This document shows, in pieces, positions 62,673 through 64,000 of a stretch of DNA of 64,000 bases (the stretch's first letter is position 1; each line of letters opens with the position of its first letter). Both the position numbers and the translations under genes were made by a program. This stretch comes from an uncultured Dokdonia sp. (GTDB taxonomy: Bacteria > Bacteroidota > Bacteroidia > Flavobacteriales > Flavobacteriaceae). The notes beneath the pieces are model-generated. The model made no database searches, was not told where the DNA came from, and was given only the letters and a program-made list of their open reading frames with translations. The stretch covers positions 34,036-98,035 of the forward strand of contig NZ_CALEMI010000066.1 in assembly GCF_937910895.1 (NCBI RefSeq), in the 5' to 3' direction.

Positions 62673-62778
62673 TATAAACTTCTAGGTCATTCTATTCCTT
62701 GAAAGCCTATAAAATAATATTACTTTAAATACGTGTAATTTTGATTTAAATGTACAAAAAAAGATGCTATAAAACGTT

Positions 62779-63399
62779 TTAGTCTATGAGGGGTTGAAGA
62801 TCGATGTAACTGTAATTTACAATGCCTATATGTTTGTATTTACCATCTCCATCTTTTAACTCGCCCCAACCAAAATTACGCTCTAAAGTATTTTCATCAT
62901 ATTGATCCATAATATCTTTTGAGAGCAATAGATATTCATCTTGTGAGATATCATTTTTGAGTAAACGATGTGCAGTAATCACATCTTCTCCGAGTAATTT
63001 TATGTTTTTCCCAATTTGAACAGATCCAATTTCTTTTCCGTAGTGTACTACAATTTTTAATCCTAAGATATCTGGTATTTTCTGAACGTGCTCATGATCT
63101 TTATACTGAATTTTAAGGCGTTTAATTTCTTCATAAAACTCAGTATAAAACTTTCTACATTGTAGTATAAGATCTTTAAAACTAGGAAGGGATCCCGTTT
63201 TGTAAAAAAACACAGCATCTCCTTCTATTTCTGAAACTTGAAGATGAAGTGTATTTGCATAAATAATTCTATTTAAAAGTGAAGGGATAACAACGGCACT
63301 CAATTCATAATCGGTATCACTCATGAATTTAGTAAACCCACTAATATCTGGAATACATAGTAAGGTTGGTTTTGCATTAATATTTAATGGATCACTCAT
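62779..63399 (-). CDS. DUF2652 protein, class III adenylate-cyclase-like fold
   Basis: Started at ATG 63399 (MSDPLNINAKPTLLCIPDISGF); the ATG at 63450 would overlap the upstream gene's end. The 206-aa product has CIPDISGFTKFMSDTDYELSA and VSEIEGDAVFFYKTG, which resemble the cyclase homology domain, but the usual metal and purine residues are not clearly complete, so enzymatic activity is doubtful. It may act as a ligand-binding module. It follows the DUF3124 gene (stop 63410) by 10 bp on the same strand. Confidence 0.82.
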   Translation of the reverse strand: MSDPLNINAKPTLLCIPDISGFTKFMSDTDYELSAVVIPSLLNRIIYANTLHLQVSEIEGDAVFFYKTGSLPSFKDLILQCRKFYTEFYEEIKRLKIQYKDHEHVQKIPDILGLKIVVHYGKEIGSVQIGKNIKLLGEDVITAHRLLKNDISQDEYLLLSKDIMDQYDENTLERNFGWGELKDGDGKYKHIGIVNYSYIDLQPLID

Positions 63400-63409
63400 T
63401 ATAATTTGT

Positions 63410-63928
63410 TTATTCGACGATAGTACCGTCTGTTGTGAAAGAAAAAGCATGTTGTCCTATCATTCCTACCATAACCGCTTGAAAAACAGGATTTGCATTA
63501 TTTTTGGCACCCCAATCAATTAAAAAATTAGCACCACTACCACCTTCTGTGTCATCTTCATCAATCACATAGTCTATGGTTTCTAAAGGTTTCAGAAAGA
63601 TAGGAGCGTTGATGTAATTTCTAACTAAATTTCCTTCTGTGTTATAATAATCTATAACATTTATAAATAACGAATCTTTTTTACTGGTGTTACGAATACT
63701 TAAAGTCGCAGTCAAAAGCAATTGTGTGTCTCTATTTTTACTGTAGATATTAGAATAAATAGGAACATACACTTCTCCTTTATAGGGATAGGTATTGTTT
63801 ATATTTTTTTCGCTTACCAGATTTTCATTTTGAATTTCTGTTTCTACTTTTTTATTTGGATCTGTATGCACACAAGAACTTATGGTCAAAACCAATATAA
63901 AAAGAAGAATAGGTAATTTACTTTTCAT
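63410..63928 (-). CDS. DUF3124 lipoprotein
   Basis: This 172-aa protein has lipidated C19 (LTISSC) followed by VHTDPNKK. The domain shows EVYVPIYSNIYSKNRDTQLLLTATLSIRNTS and ends VMVGMIGQHAFSFTTDG, matching DUF3124, a beta-rich family of unknown role. It is expected in the envelope. It sits directly upstream of the DUF2652 gene, so the two likely form an operon. Confidence 0.87.
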   Translation of the reverse strand: MKSKLPILLFILVLTISSCVHTDPNKKVETEIQNENLVSEKNINNTYPYKGEVYVPIYSNIYSKNRDTQLLLTATLSIRNTSKKDSLFINVIDYYNTEGNLVRNYINAPIFLKPLETIDYVIDEDDTEGGSGANFLIDWGAKNNANPVFQAVMVGMIGQHAFSFTTDGTIVE

Positions 63929-64000
63929 ACTAAAAAATAATGTTGTTTAGTTTGTCGCAACAAGAACATTTTTTTTCCGATATTGATTTAATTTTACCAG

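Overview
The window comes from a member of the phylum Bacteroidetes, very probably a marine Flavobacteriaceae of the Dokdonia/Krokinobacter kind; the genus is a guess. Four things point there. The DNA is AT-rich. There is a type IX secretion sorting domain. Several genes carry TAnnTTTG-like -7 boxes and no Shine-Dalgarno sequence. Lipoproteins are numerous, some with an acidic patch just after the lipidated Cys. A 20-bp palindrome (TACGCTTTCGCGAAAGCGTA) is scattered through the window. No rRNA, tRNA, CRISPR array, integrase or complete insertion sequence was seen.

Layout. 1-2024: end of a PpiC-type prolyl isomerase gene and a MoxR ATPase. 2040-7299: a very AT-rich lanthipeptide (class I RiPP) locus. 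It has a precursor peptide with five Cys, a DinB-like protein, a LanB glutamylation subunit, a LanC cyclase and, on the opposite strand directly behind moxR, a separate LanB elimination subunit. 7677-9947: aconitase. 10088-20000: a membrane-anchored thioredoxin, lipoproteins, a Tat-exported dienelactone hydrolase, truA, DUF2461, a small membrane protein, a large BNR-repeat exoprotein and a LolA-like protein. 20183-24853: a gluconate operon with DUF72, a gluconokinase/6-phosphogluconate dehydrogenase fusion and a GntP permease, interrupted by a four-helix-bundle gene with inverted repeats. 25546-30772: five tandem paralogous surface-type lipoproteins. 30882-39234: a zincin protease, a VanX-like dipeptidase, an M48 peptidase, an rRNA methyltransferase and a GH20 hexosaminidase. 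39281-54428: a VWA lipoprotein, MscS channel, secreted metalloprotease, an SRPBCC/ArsR pair with twin operators, an ABC exporter and secreted proteins of unknown role. 54601-64000: DUF4251, RluE-like and RlmF-like RNA enzymes, a T9SS cargo protein, penicillin acylase, a LamG lipoprotein, DUF2652 and DUF3124.

How the genes work together. The lanthipeptide genes form one pathway: LanB adds glutamate from Glu-tRNA to Ser/Thr of the precursor, the SpaB_C protein eliminates it, and LanC closes thioether rings; no exporter or leader protease is nearby. The gluconate genes take gluconate to ribulose 5-phosphate. Much of the rest is envelope and secreted hydrolysis machinery for peptides and polysaccharides. 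The features most worth a second look are the strand-split lanthipeptide locus inserted between moxR and acn, the palindrome family (in-frame copies encode AFAKA and one copy is itself split by a second palindrome), and the five-lipoprotein array.
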